Shown here: piece after piece, positions 36,186 to 48,210 of the stretch
Position numbering within the stretch: the first letter of the stretch is position 1
Layout: every line of letters begins with the position of its first letter
Source: Undaria pinnatifida
Taxonomy: Eukaryota > Sar > Phaeophyceae > Laminariales > Alariaceae
Direction of reading: 5' to 3'
Assembly (NCBI GenBank): GCA_012845835.1
Contig: JABAKD010000023.1
Location: 25,113,463 to 25,177,462, forward strand
DNA: 64,000 nucleotides
Translations under genes and position numbers: made by a program
Notes under the pieces: model-generated
The model's input: the letters and a program-made list of their open reading frames with translations, nothing else
What the model was told of the DNA's origin: nothing
Databases searched by the model: none

Positions 36186-37465
36186 TTGAGCTGTTTCTGC
36201 TTGACGAGAGGCGCGATTCTTCCGTAAAATTACGGGAATAGCGTCCAGCTGATCAGGCTGGAGGCCGTGGAGTCACCACTGGCCCGTCGCGCAGTGTCGG
36301 ATCTTCTTCCTGTGCCACTGGGGCAGACGTAGCCTGAAACACGTGGGTGAGCGTGCTAACAGACGAAGCAGGGTCCGTAGACCCTGTGGGCATCTTCTGG
36401 AGCGGGGCTCAGGGAAGTGGCAATAATGTTTTTACCCGAGGAGGCTCTTTTCCGTTATGCCTCTTGGAGAAAGGAGACGAGGTAGCTAATCTTGTCGACT
36501 CCTCCCTGATGGAAAAAAAAGGACAGAGCGCCCGCTGTTACCGCGAGCAAACACCGGATCGAGCCTCGCAAAAGATCTCGGTGTTTTAGTGTTGGCCTTC
36601 CCACACCTCAAATCGACCGCCACCTCGTAGTCAGAAAAAAGGTGTTTCGAGGGTCGACCGTCCCACACCTCAAACCGGCCGCCACCGCCTGGTCAGGGAG
36701 AGGGGGGGATGAACACACACGCGTAAAAAGGCGACGCGCCGTCGCCGCAGCTATATTGTTGCGCGACGCGTGCCTGGGGGGGGAGCGCGCACAGCGCAGG
36801 CTCCCGTGCCATGGTTGATGGGGGCGGCGTTTGGAGCGCGTACTCCCATTGTTGAGTTTATGCCGCGGCTGAAGGAAACGGCGGTGGAAGCGCGGTTCCC
36901 GTCGCTGAACTCAGACCATGACCGACGGGAACGTCGCTGGAAGCGCGCGTTCTCGCGTCGAAAAAGAAAGAAAGAAAATTACCTGGCTGAAGGAAACCAC
37001 GCTTGAAGCGGTAGTTTCCGCCGCCGGTACTACGCCGTGACAATCATCCGCAGACGGCGTAGGAGCCCGTGGGCTCTTGACAGAGGCTTTCTGTGCTGCG
37101 TTACTGGACGGGCTAGCAACAGAACACGAGCATCTTTTGAAACCAAAAAATAGGTACCCCCCGACAGTGTTGTCGACGGTGCCGTACCGCCGTCGAGCTG
37201 TCGATGGCCGTTACGGAATGTGCCAGATTGGCGTGCGAGTGTATTTTCGCCCGGGTTGTGGGCGGCTCCAAAGCGCATTCGAGGAGCAGGAGCGGGGGCA
37301 GAAGAGGCGGGCGAGCGCAGGATACCACCATGGTGATCCGACGTGTATGAGGTATCGTTGTGACAGTTTACCTGGCCCTGATCCTGAAAGATGGCGACGA
37401 TTTTTCTTGTGGTTGTTCGGGCGAGAAGATTTGTCGTCTCGGCGGTAGCAGACCATGCGTGTGTG
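36186..37465 (-). other. Region between gag and NADAR in D
   Basis: This is where protease and RT would be expected. I find no D-T/S-G, no Y-x-DD and no RNase H motif on the minus strand. Two ~70-bp repeats with CCCACACCTCAAA occur at about 36590-36710. Repeated CTGAAGGAAAC-type units lie around 36870-37010. Confidence 0.5.
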
Positions 37466-39586
37466 TCAACGTCGGTCAGCGTCATCGTCGCCAAGTTGGC
37501 CAAGTTCAGGGTTCAAGCAGCCACCCGCAGTAATGAAAGGATGCCTACAATGCTTGATGGAATGGTTGTCTTTGTGGCAGTTCAGGCAAAGCCCCCGGTT
37601 TTCTCGGAGGGTATTAGCGCGAGGTGAAAGGAGGCAGCTCCAAAGGGGAGGGTCGTCTGTCTTAAACGAGGCCTTAACGGCGAAACCTTCTGCATAATGA
37701 TGATCTTCTAGTGGCCAGCAGTTCGATGTGTGGTCAAGCCAAGGGTCAGATGAATCATCGATGGGCGTGACAGTTGAATGATGGCTCGATCCCGTCTGCC
37801 ACGAAAGCGACTGGGGCGGCACTCGGCCCTGGCCGCGCCCATGATCGGCGGGCCGGGGCCCCGACGGGGCGGATGCCCGCGATCCCGTCGAAGAAACATG
37901 GAGAGAAAACAAATGTTTCACCGTTGACGGCAGGTGTCTTGTTTGTCACTAAAAGCCCGCCACATAGCATTCAACGAGGCGTATGGCCGCGGGTCCGTTG
38001 CCTTCGAACCAGGGTACAACGCAGGCAGGAGAGCCGGAACTTGCTCATTCGCCGCCACCCGAACCACCTCCAACATCACATCCGTCCCCGGAGACAAAAC
38101 ACGCTCACTCCCCGTAGAGGTCGGCATAAGTACGCGAAACTTCCGACTGAAATCAGAAAAAGGCATGCCGTTACACATTCCAAAAGTATGCAACTTAGTG
38201 TAGCCCTCCTCTGTGTCAACCCCGTCGAAGTGCGTGATCAGCAGACGCAACAGAAGGGTGAAAGCCTCAGGCCCAGATGCTCCTCCTGCCATGGCTCTTG
38301 ACACTTTTGCCTGCTACCACGACCATCTCGCTGTGGTCCGTGCTCGAGGACGAAGACGAGCGGGAGGAGGTTGACGAGCCGTCCCACGCTGAGCGTCCTC
38401 TCGCGCCATTCCTCCGCCCTCCGTTGCCTCCGCCAGAGCTTCGGCCAGCTGTCCCGATTGTCGGACCAAAGTTGCCCCCTCGGCAGCGCCCTCAGGCACG
38501 CCAGCACCCGATGCGTTGTGACCCCCGCGGCGGTGGTGGTGGTCGCCACCCCCACCATTTTTGCCGCCACCCCCACGGTTGCGGTCCCCGCGGTCGCGAC
38601 TGTCGCGACATTTCCCCCGGTTTCGTTCTGCCAACTCTTCCTCCCGGGTTCGGCCAAAAGACAGGGTCGGGATCCTCGTCGTGGGCTATCAGCAGGGCCT
38701 GGACGAGGGCAAGGGTCGGGGCGGCTCTCGTCTGTCTAGCATAGGGCGTACAATCCACGCGAGCCCAGGCCGCTTCCACTGAGGACGTCCGCTTGCCGCG
38801 ACGCCGGCCTCTGCGACGGGAGAAGGGCACAGGCCGTTTCCACCACCGCGGTCGCCAACGCTGAGGAGAAGTCTACCCTCGGTGCAGATGCCATGCACGC
38901 GACGATGCCCTTGAAGAAGGCGTCGTTCCCGGGTCGTGGTCGCTGGGATGCGACACCCTGCGGGCGCGACGAAGGCAAGGGGGCCGCGGTAGCTCCCGCT
39001 GCAGCCGACGCAACTGATTGGGCGGGGGCTTGTTGCGCCCTCTTCGCTACCAGGGACGCCTCCCGCGCAGCGGTCTTCGCCTGCTCGATATCTTCGTCAA
39101 ACCGACGTCGGCGTGCTATCGTCTGGTTGGCGTCGTCGAGCGCCCGCTGGGCCCGCGCCGCCGCGTATGCCAAGTCCAAGGGGGCGGCATGGGCGCCCCG
39201 GTCCCGGGAGCTCTGGGGGTGGCGCTCTGTCGAGCGCGGAGAGCCGAGGTGGCGGCGGTGGTGCCCTGTCGAGCGCGGGGGGGGGCAGCTGGTGGCGCTC
39301 CCCCGGGGCTGGCGAGAGCTGGCGTCGAGACGCCCCCGAGTCCGGTGGGGGTTGGTCCGTCTTCTTCTCAGCGCGAACCGGCGAATCGACCCTCTTGGTT
39401 GGTGGGAACGGGTGGAGGTATGGTGCTCCGTCTTCTGTCTCGTCACCGGAACCCGCCTCCGGTGGTTCCCCCCGTCTCGAGTTGCGGCATCTCGAGCGAG
39501 CTCTCCCTGTTTCGTGGGCATCCAGGTTGGGGTGCGTGGAAGACCTCAGCCTGCCCCGAGTAGCCCGCTTCCTCACTGGTAGACAT
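37466..39586 (-). pseudogene. gag: gag of element D (frameshifted)
   Basis: Starts at ATG 39586 (MSTSEEAGYSGQ), shared with element C. A Pro-rich segment follows, then a charged coiled-coil-like stretch around 39150-39000 (ARAQRALDDANQTIARRR). Then a gag-core-like part (38304-37918: ITHFDGVDTEEGYTKLHTFG, PFSDFSRKFRVLM) and a zinc knuckle C-x2-C-x4-H-x4-C (CLNCHKDNHSIKHC) at about 37588-37547. The knuckle binds genomic RNA. The pieces lie in several frames, so at least three frameshifts separate them. Order and length (~700 codons) suit a chromovirus gag. Confidence 0.7.
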
Positions 39587-40039
39587 GTTGCTTGTTGTCT
39601 GTATGGAGGGCAGCGGAAGGAGGGGGTGTGGGGGAAGGTGGCGGGATGGGAACGGCGCGTAAAGAAGCTATGGAGGCAGATATCTATTGTGGTGTCCCTG
39701 CTGTAAGTAGCGGTATATCTGTGTTTCAGCAAACAGCAAGACATGGGCCTCGACTCCGTCCAGCATCAGTGATGGTAGCAGCCACGCCAACTAGCCGTAT
39801 AAAAGGAGTACAGCAGTAAGAAGGGTACCATCCACCAAAACCGCAACATAAGAGCAGCGCCCAGTCTGACCGTAGGGTATACGGGTAGCGCCCGCACGAA
39901 CCGCAGTAAAAGCAGCCAAAAATGGGCAGCACTGACCGTAACCGCAGTGCAGGGGGTGCCACACAGTAAATGTACGTCTGCAGCCATCGCACTTAAACAG
40001 CATCAGCGTCGCCCAAAACGCCCCCGCCCATCGCACCAA

Positions 40040-41085
40040 AACGGGCAGCATTTAACCTGGGTGCAGTGTAGGGGGGCATCACACAGTAAAGGGTTGCACA
40101 AGAAGCCCACGCCCATCGCACCAAAACAGGCAGCATTTAACCTAGGTGCAGTGTAGGGGGTAGCACAATAAAGGTTCGCCCAATACGCCGACGCTCATCG
40201 TACCAAAACAGGCAGCATTTAACCTTGGTGTAGCGTAGGGGGTAGCACAGTGAAGGGTCGCCCAACACGCCGACACTCATCGCACCAAAACAGGCAGCAT
40301 TTAACCTAGGTGTAGTGTAGGGGTGGAAGCACAGTGAAGGGTCGCCCAACACGCCGACACTCATCGCACCAAAACAGGCAGCATTTAACCTAGGTGTAGT
40401 GTAGGGGGGTAGCACAGTGAAAGGTCACCCAACACGCCGACACTCATCGCACCAAAACAGGCAGCGTTTATCCCATGCACAGTGTAGAGGGGCAGCACAG
40501 TAAAGGGTCGTCTGACACGACGCTCATCGCACCAAAACAGGTAGCATTTACCCTAGGTGCAGTGTAGGGGGAAGCACAATAAAGGTTCGCCCCGCCAACC
40601 GTATAAGAAAAAAAACGGGCAGCATCTGCCCCAACAGTAGCGTAGGAGGGGGCAGGACAGTAGAGGATCGCGCACCAACCGTATAAAAAACAGGCAGCAT
40701 CCGCCCCAACAGTAGTGTAGGGGGGGGGGGTAGCACAGTGAAGGATCGCGCAGCCAGCCGTATAAAAACGGGCAGCATCTGCCCCAACGGTAGTGTAGGA
40801 GGGGGTAGGACAGTAGAGGATCGCGCACCACCGTATAAAAAACGGGCAGCATCCGCCTCAACAGTGTAGGAGGGGGTAGGACGGTAGAGGATCGCGCACC
40901 AACCGTATACAAAAAAAAGGGCAGCATCTGCCCCAACAGTAGTGTAGCGGGGGGGGGGGTAGCACAGTGAAGGATCGCGCCGCCAACCGTATAAAAACGG
41001 GCAGCATCTGCCCCCACAGTAGTGTAGGGGGGGGTAGGACAGTATAGGTTCGCGCACCAACCGTATGAAAAACGGGCAGTATAAC
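40040..41085. repeat. Two tandem arrays in element D leader
   Basis: 40040-40590: about six to seven units of the ~81-bp family (AAAACAGGCAGCATTTAACC...GTAGTGTAGGGG). 40590-41085: about seven units of ~75 bp with CGCGCACCAACCGTATAAAA and CAACAGTAGTGTAG. In C the balance is reversed (eleven of the first, two of the second), so copy number changes quickly within the family. Confidence 0.92.
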
Positions 41086-41579
41086 CCCCCGAACAAGGTA
41101 GTTTCCCCCGACCGCACTGAAGGGGGACGGTCGCGCCTACAGTAGTGCTGATTGCTGCAGTATCACTGCTGTGTTAACAGGTAACGGCAATTTCAACCGC
41201 ACCAACATGGGTAGTGTAGTACCAACACCAGCTGTAGAAAAGATGTGTACGCCCACAGTCGAATAGAAAGGCTGTTTGCCCCCAAAGGTACCGCATCAAA
41301 CAGGCTGATCTCCACTGCACTATTAAAAGCTGTGAAGCGCAGTATCTCCGCGAACTGTGTAGTGAGCGCTCTGTAACGGGCAGTAGCTGTCCGAACATGT
41401 GCAGAGAAGAAGATAATCCCAGCGTAGACCCTAGCATTATCGTGAAGGGCAGCACATGTACCAACAGCAGCAGAAAGGCAGCATTTGCGCCTACAGTAGT
41501 ATAGTGCTCAGCATCTCCGCCAACTGTAAACCGCATTGCAACTGACAGTACCCGTCGTGACAGCTGAAAGAAAAATTGC

Positions 41580-41745
41580 ATCATTTATCCTAGCAGCATT
41601 GTGGAGCTCCGTAATTTCTTTTGCAGCATTTATCCTAGCAGCGTTGTGGAACCCTGTAATTTTTTTTGCAGCAATTATCCTGGCAGCATTGTGGAGCCCC
41701 GTAATTTTTTTTGCAGCATTTATCCTAGCAGCATTGTGGAGGGGT
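41580..41745. repeat. 45-bp tandem repeat
   Basis: TTATCCTAGCAGC-type units start at 41583, 41628, 41673 and 41718, exactly 45 bp apart, separated by GTAATTTTTTTTGCAGCA. Not present in the matching part of element C. Confidence 0.93.
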
Positions 41746-43262
41746 AGCACATGTACCGGCAGGAAGACGGCCAAACGCCCGGACAGCTGAAAAAAAAATC
41801 CGTACCCACTCCCACCGATAAAGGGACAGTTACGTTGACAGCAGTGCAGAGTGCCGCACTGTTGCAGCTGTGCCCACACAGAAAGTGGTATTATAGTCCC
41901 CGCGTACCCATGAATGGTGGAAAATAGGGCATCGCACACGCCAACAGCCTTGCCCAAAAAAGTCAGCACAGAGTTTCAGCGTTCACTAGATTCAAGTTCT
42001 AGTCACCTCTCGAATTGAACTTGCAAGGAGCACTCGCACAGCAGTGGAAGATGTCAGAGCTGCGGTGCTGTAACTGTGGACGCTGGGGCAGTGAAGGGTC
42101 GAGCTATGTGGTGGATGGGCAGGAGCAAAGTAGGCGGCTTGGCTGCTGTACAGCTAGTGACTTCTTCAGCAGAGAATCCGGCGGTATATGGCAGGCATTG
42201 ACAGCGAGCCCATTATGCTGCACTGTAGTTGGTACCTCTGCAAAAATGATGGTGGTTGAAGCTGCGCGACGCACAGCAGTAGTGGAACGCTGTTGATCGA
42301 GAAAGATCGGAGAGGGGTCCGAGGTGCGTCAAATTAGTAGCTGTACTAATTTCGGCAGAAAGGGAGCAGCAGTTTGTTCGACGCACAACACGGATCGACG
42401 TATGTACTGAAACCCATACGATAACGCGTGTACTGGAAAAGTCGCCAAACGAAAAAGCCCAAACATTCCACGAGCACCGCCTGTTCCTTCCCAGGTAGGA
42501 TCACAAGATGAGAGCCTCGACATGAGCTCCTAGAGCACGGTGCCCGTAGTCCAAGGGGGTCTCGCGAAGGGCGGTCTGGCTCCGACAGCAAAGGTGTATG
42601 CTGGTCGATGGGCTCTCTCAGCAAGCGAAGTCCCCGTCGAAGGTCATTCGAAGGGTTGATTCCAGTATGCTTGTCCGTGGCGTGTCGTGCATATGCCTCC
42701 GAGCCCCAAAGCGCAAGAAAAAAGTACGAGTCGATGGCCGATCTTGGGGCTTGTGCTGGCAACTCGCGGAGATGTGCTGTGCAACATGCTGGCAGAGCGC
42801 GGAGCGAACAAGTCTGATGGGTGGGGCTCGGGCAGTTCCACTGCGGAGTGGTCTATGACCAGCTGGCGGTGAACTGATGCGGCCAAAGGTCGGGACGAGG
42901 AGTGTGCTCCGAAGAGCAGTGTCATCCGCACGTACTCGGAAGGTGTCCTCTGTGTGGTGCGTGCCCAGCAACCAACACGAGGGACCAAATTCGAGACGAG
43001 GAGCGTGCTCCGCAGAGCAGTGTCGTCCGCACTTACTTGGAAGGAGTCGTCCGTGTGGTACGTGCCCGGCGACCAACAGGATGGGCCCCTGCCATCTCAC
43101 TGCTGTTGTGGTCGCCGTTGTAGGAGGAAGGGCGCTCCTTCCATTGAGAAGCCACCCGAGAAGGAACAGGGGTTGTGGGCTCGATGGAAAGCGAAAGCAA
43201 AATCGCTCGAACAAAAAAAAAAATCGGAGAGATTGGAGGAACGCTGCCACAATAGCATGATC

Positions 43263-43280
43263 AAGCTCGTCGACGCCACA
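43263..43280 (-). other. Primer-binding site of element D
   Basis: Read on the minus strand, TGTGGCGTCGACGAGC follows the 5' LTR. It is the same as in element C except one base. Confidence 0.55.
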
Positions 43281-43548
43281 TGTTAAATTATAGGTGGGGA
43301 CACAGAGTGCCCCCTGCAGGTCTGCCATTGAGCAGGTCCTCGGAGAGTACTCACTTTCGTTTCCTTCGTAGAGACGTAGCTTTAGTCATTTCCACCAGAG
43401 CCCGGGATAGCTTTTGAGATCGGAGGCACGTGCCTCCAATCTACTTCCTAACTTTCCCGAATATCAACCGCCAACCTTATCATACGAAACCCATCCAAAT
43501 GATCTCAAATTCGGATAATTACAGGCCTTTCGAGGCCGTATCTTCACA
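43281..43548 (-). repeat. 5' LTR of element D
   Basis: 268 bp. On the minus strand it starts TGTGAAGATACGG and ends ATTTAACA. Partner of 30180-30448. Confidence 0.93.
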
Positions 43549-43552
43549 TATT
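43549..43552. other. Target-site duplication, right (TATT)
   Basis: Matches TATT at 30176-30179. A 4-bp duplication is within the range known for gypsy elements. Confidence 0.75.
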
Positions 43553-44984
43553 TTCGCTTCCACCGGGGTTTTGTTATGAACATTTGATTATGGAGAATGG
43601 TAGAATTCTCATGATATAGTACGCTACGTTCGTTGTTTCTGCAGTTTGATAATGATATTTGAGTTTTTTCGTTTCCATTTCAGTATTGAATTGCTCATGG
43701 TGGATGCTACGGAGTATATTTTGAGTTGGAAGTATGAGATTCTTGGGACTTGGGGATGGCAACGGTTTTGGTAAACTACCCGGGGTCATCCCTGCGTAAT
43801 CAGTCTATGGTTTTCTAAACTAGCCCGGTGAAGAGACCCAGCTGAGCCACATCGTTTATTTTTTATCCTGCAAGGAGGGGTCACGCCCACCTGTTACTGT
43901 TTGTGCGGGGTAGGATTCGCTTGACCATTTAAGAGGATTAAGGCTCGTTAAGTAGGAAAAATGTCTCAAACTCGACTAGCTCGATACGTCTGAATTGCGG
44001 GCGACTACCTTTTTCGAGAGCTGATTTGAATTGTTTCTTGACGGTTATTCTGCATTTATTAGCTGGTTGCGTACTTTCAAGAGTGCATGGTATTTAGGGA
44101 GGCAAGTAACTGTTTCTTGACTTTTGAAACAGTACTATTTCAAGATTGCGTTGTCTAGTATGGCATTATTTTGCTCTGGATTTGAGCATTTGGAATCTGA
44201 ATGGATTTATATTATGTACCCAGCCGGGAGGCATTTGTCTAATTCGAAAGTGAGTTTGGTGAGTTTCGAGATTGCTGTCCGATCACACTTGTAGGCAGCC
44301 CTATTTCATGGAGCTGACAACCTTTTTGTAAGGAAGGCTGAACGCTGATTAGAGGGCCGGTGTTTGAGTTTTCGGATTCTGGAATTTCGATTTCAGATTT
44401 GAATTTTCGGTCTATGGATTTTGGGTTTGAGTTTTTTTTTTGGACTTAGGATTTTACGACTTACCAGGTAAATCTAAGGTTCGCGGAGATTGATGTTTGA
44501 TACTGCCCCTGAATTGTGTCTCTAAATTTATGGAGTGCTTTTCAAGGACTGTGGTGCTGCAATCTTTCTTTCTTGTCACAGTAGATCCGGGAGGATATTG
44601 ATTGACCGTATTTTTCAATGAATCGCTTTACCCTGATGACACGATAGTATGGCATCATGCCGTATCATTTACGAAGCAGGGAGGCTGTTCATTGTATGCT
44701 TGGATGTGATACAGATATGATGACGATTGAGTGTAGCAGGGGTTTTCAGTGATAGGTTGGTGACATGGTAGCGGGATTTCGGGATGGTGGGATTATTCTG
44801 GCTCCTTCGCCGTCACTCCTCGTTGCTCTTCTACCGAGTGAGTCTTCTCTCCATGATGTGCCTTGGCTAGGAGCAACGTAATGTATATATATACATACGT
44901 ATTTTATCTCTCTTCATACCGTTGATTTCACTACCTCACTACTATTCGCTCAACGGGTATGCCCTCTGAGCTTCGTAGGGATCA
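43553..44984. other. No recognised gene
   Basis: Non-coding by all I can see. T-rich runs (44430-44440), a run of TATATA near 44883 and no conserved motif. A CCCGAGCTC-type LTR or repeat boundary is not visible. Confidence 0.45.
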
Positions 44985-44999
44985 ACAAACATTTTGTCG

Positions 45000-45570
45000 A
45001 AACTCATATTTGCAAGATGTGTATGATACTCCGATCGCGCGTATTACTGGGTGTGTGTCCTCATTAAGGATACAGGTCGGCGATGCCTCTTGGAACTGCA
45101 GTGTAGCTTGTACCAGGGTCAACAGCGTGATGTTAGTCAGTCTGTGCGCGAAAGCTATAAAACCCGTTTATGAGGGGGACTAAATCGGACAGCTGTGGAA
45201 AGAAATGCATCGTGTGTCAAATGTGTCCTATAAGTCGCACAACCAGTTAGGAGAGGGCGGAGTATTCAAAGGGGTCTGGGGGGGAGTGGCAGGGGGGAAG
45301 GGGATTTCCAACAGCTTCAGGTCGCATGTCGTCTTATGATATGTACCCTTGCATGTAAATTCGAAAAGACAAGCTTCTCGGAGAAAAATGTGCTGAATTT
45401 TACGTATCATGTAGGCAAAAAAAAAACGTGTGATGACCCTGTGCATCGAAACAGCGACCTCATATTTTATAAAACAATTAGTTTAAGGACGTCAGCCGTG
45501 AGTTCGACGAATTTCGGGTCAATACTTATCTTTGCAAGCTGCGTTGTTGGTACTTGTCATATACTATATA
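45000..45570. repeat. Dispersed repeat R2, copy 2
   Basis: Matches 16885-17230 (CTCCGATCGCGCGTATTAC, CCTCATTAAGGATA, GTCAGTCTGTGCGCG, AAACCCGTT), then diverges. A block ending ACAAGGGCTTCGC at about 45570 also matches about 17560, so both copies may span 570-680 bp. Confidence 0.7.
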
Positions 45571-46096
45571 CAAGGGCTTCGCTCGCGGAAGAAAAAATGA
45601 ACATTCAGTGGAAAGGCGGAAAAGAAGCACAAATGGCGCAACTGGCGACTTGAAAATACCAAGAGGTCCATATATAGTACAACGGTAAAGGGCGGAGACG
45701 ATTATGATTATGAGTTTTGTTATTATCATCCCTTCGCCCAGTCCATGGTGAACACGTCGGAGGACTTGCTTGGCATATCCTTCCACCTCTCAGGTAGCAC
45801 CTGTACACTTATTAATAGCTCTCTCTAAGTCGATCAATAATATATTATCGCAGTGCATAAACACCAGGCACGCGCTTGTCAAGGATAGAGACAGGAAAAC
45901 TACAACGTAAGGTGTAAAGGAACGCAGTGCCAAAAAACAACATGCTGGAAGCAGGAACTTGAACGCACACACCGCAAACACGTGAAGTACATTTGTACTC
46001 CCAAAGACGAAGAGCATGCATTTAGGCATAGTGCTCAAAAAAAGAATGCTGGTATCTATAAAAACCACAACTTAACGTTCTACAAAGAACGTGCTG
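45571..46096. other. Spacer downstream of candidate gene
   Basis: No clear gene. On the minus strand 45790-45725 could be a small coding end (SSDVFTMDWAKG then stops), but with no supporting splice signal beyond a nearby AG. Confidence 0.3.
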
Positions 46097-46653
46097 TCAA
46101 CATTGCTTCCGAAGGAGCATGCAGGCTTGCTTGAACTCCTCTTCAGCGGAGGTACGCAGCACCTTGCGCTCTTGTTTTTTGTCGATGATCTTGTGGATCT
46201 GTCCACAAACGTTGAAGCATAGCGGGAGGACGTCGATAAGTATGTGTAAAAAAGTATCCGTACTTCTCGCCAGCAGACGTCGTTACCATCCAAACTATTG
46301 GAGCTTCTTCTTTCGTTGTTAGTAATTGTTGTGGTATTTTGTACTTGCTCTTGGTACTTGGAGGAAGAGTCGCACTGCATATATCCGCACGCAATCCCCT
46401 AGTCTCGAGCAAGAGACGTGGATGTCTCGAATATTAATAGGGACTCGTGACACACAGGACGCAAGATAAGAGTAGAACATACCTCGATGTCGAACGCCTT
46501 CTTGGCACCGTGGGAATGGAATGCGGGAGGTATATCGAGCAAGTGGTCGCCTGCCTTCTTGAGGAGGAGGTCACCGACCTTGATGTCGCCGGTGCACTTC
46601 GTGTTCATATCCTCGCCAACTTGGCGGCCGTCGGCGACTGCTTCGCAGGGCTT
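46097..46653 (-). pseudogene. Candidate spliced host gene, 3' end
   Basis: Function not recognised. Exon 46653-46483 (57 codons, phase 0 at both ends) is preceded by TCGTTTGCAG and followed by GTATGTTC, good 3' and 5' splice signals. It encodes CEAVADGRQVGEDMNTKC, DIKVGDLLLKKAGDHLL and SHGAKKAFDIE. After a ~79-nt intron a second exon may run 46403-46097. It reads KYKIPQQLLTTKEEAP, VTTSAGEKYGYF and, after a shift in a T6 run, LPLCFNVCGQIHKIIDKK to EEFKQACMLLRKQC and UGA. The composition is protein-like, not repeat-like. The shift may be a sequence error or decay. Upstream exons are not found. It is the only host-gene candidate I see. Confidence 0.38.
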
Positions 46654-47089
46654 CTGCAAACGACAACAGCGGATGGGAATACCTAGCATTCAGTGAATGC
46701 TCAAAATAGTAAGGCCGCTTAATAGTAGCTGTCGTCGGTTTCCAAAGTTTAAAAGGAAGTCGTAACACTGTAATAAAAGCGGTCGTTTAGGGGCAAAGCC
46801 CTGCCTGGGACCACAACGTTGCTAACACCTACGAAACCACCACTGGGACAGGAACGAACGGGATTCACAGTCGCAACTGGTAAGCGTAAGCCCCGGTATA
46901 CTGCTATATAAGGCACCGGCGGAATACCGACAACGAAGGGTAAGAGTCAGTACCTGCTGTATATATTGTTCGGTATTACTCTATTACTGCTGTTATCAAT
47001 ACTATTACGACCGACGTGTACTGCGATTCCTGAAGAGGTTGCGCACCCTACTTGAACTCGTTAATACAAAAAGTTTATGTGGTTGTATG
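46654..47089. other. Spacer
   Basis: Upstream side of the candidate gene. No exon recognised. GC- and AT-mixed sequence without repeats. Confidence 0.35.
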
Positions 47090-47930
47090 AAAAATGAGTA
47101 ACAGTAGTACACCGCGTCACTCCATGAACAACTTGCTAACCCCAATCACGGGACTGCTCTCCAGCACCACCCAGGTTAACTTCAGCTTCTGTTTACTGCT
47201 ATATATCAACCTCCAGTGTGTACTGCGACTGGTGCTGATGGTATGATGCTGCTGTGTTATTTATCACTGCATGGACCATTTTTACAACCCTGGCTGATCC
47301 CCGTGATGGGACTTGCCCGTTTTCATTGCGTCTTACATATCTAGTCTAGATACCACGTAGTCGTAGTCGTACATCCAAAAAGTGTGTTTATATCACAGCA
47401 CAAAGCGTCACTGCATGGACCACTTGTTCAACCCCCGCTTACCCCGATGGTGGGACTGCCCTGTACTCGTAGTCGTACATACATGAAGTGTGTTTGGTTG
47501 TACATATGATAAAGAAATCAGAGCACACAGCGTCACTGCATAGTCTAGACCATTACTTGTACAACTCCCGCTTGTACCCCGGTGACGGGACTGCCCCGTA
47601 CACGTAGTCGTCCATACAAAAAGTGTGTTTGATTGTACGTATGAAGAATAAATTACGTCACACAGCGTCACTGCATGGACCTAGTCGTACATACATAAAG
47701 TGTATTTGGTTGTACGTGTGAAAAAAAACACAGCACACAGCGTCACTGCTGCATAGACCATTACTTGTACAACCCCCGCTTACAACCCGATGACGGGACT
47801 GCCTCGTACACGTACTCGTACATACAAAAAGTGTGTTTGGTTGTACGCATGAAAAATAAATCACAGCACACAGCGTCACTGCGTGGACAACTAGTACAAC
47901 ATGCTTACGCCGACGACGGGACTGCCCTCC
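47090..47930. repeat. ~130-bp degenerate tandem repeat
   Basis: GCGTCACTGC occurs near 47405, 47531, 47666, 47740 and 47872. Each is followed by CATGGACCA..., ACCCCCGCTTAC..., GACGGGACTGCC and GTCGTACATAC blocks. One unit is shortened. Minus-strand open frames here repeat the same peptide and are products of the repeat. Confidence 0.82.
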
Positions 47931-48210
47931 GTGACCACCCAGGCGAACTTAAGTTTGCTCAGGCTACGCGTCACGAAGCGCAGCTTCCACACCGTGTGGT
48001 AGTTCGACCACGCTGGTCTAACACACACATGCTACAGCAAACGTTGCAGAGAGGCACACAAGGTCAAACAATGTAAATTTTAATGTGCATCATGATTGGA
48101 AACAGGATTCGCTTGAGTTCACCAACACCCAAAGCCACATATTGCGCACAACCTGCAGTACACTCAGCCAACACTCAACGCAGCACTACCGAAAATACAG
48201 GGTGTTGACA
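47931..48210. other. Flank of gypsy element B
   Basis: No gene seen. It ends GGTGTTGACA at the LTR start of element B. Confidence 0.4.

Larger units (their letters stand above)
39587..43265 (-). other. Leader of element D
   Basis: 3.7-kb untranslated leader homologous to 21116-24418 of C. From its 5' side: ~96-bp repeats (42880-43080), a 45-bp repeat (41580-41745), a ~75-bp array (40590-41080) and the ~81-bp array (40040-40590). The minus frame 43328-42618 (236 codons) crosses the LTR/primer site and is not preserved in C, so I do not call it. Confidence 0.7.
30180..43548 (-). mobile_element. Chromovirus-family element D, complete insertion
   Basis: 13.4-kb minus-strand LTR element with LTRs at both ends and a 4-bp TATT target duplication. 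By eye the LTRs differ by about 9 substitutions and one 1-bp indel in 268 bp (roughly 3-4%), so the insertion is not very recent. Order from its 5' end: LTR, primer site, 3.7-kb leader with tandem repeats, gag with CCHC knuckle, a 3-4 kb segment with tandem repeats and a NADAR frame, integrase, GPY/F, chromodomain plus a second module, purine-rich tract, LTR. Protease, RT and RNase H are not recognisable. Every coding part is interrupted. It could only move using enzymes from a relative. Confidence 0.9.

Noticed and set aside
47408-47879. Minus-strand frames with repeated peptide
   Set aside because: They are translations of the ~130-bp tandem repeat and are not preserved through all units.
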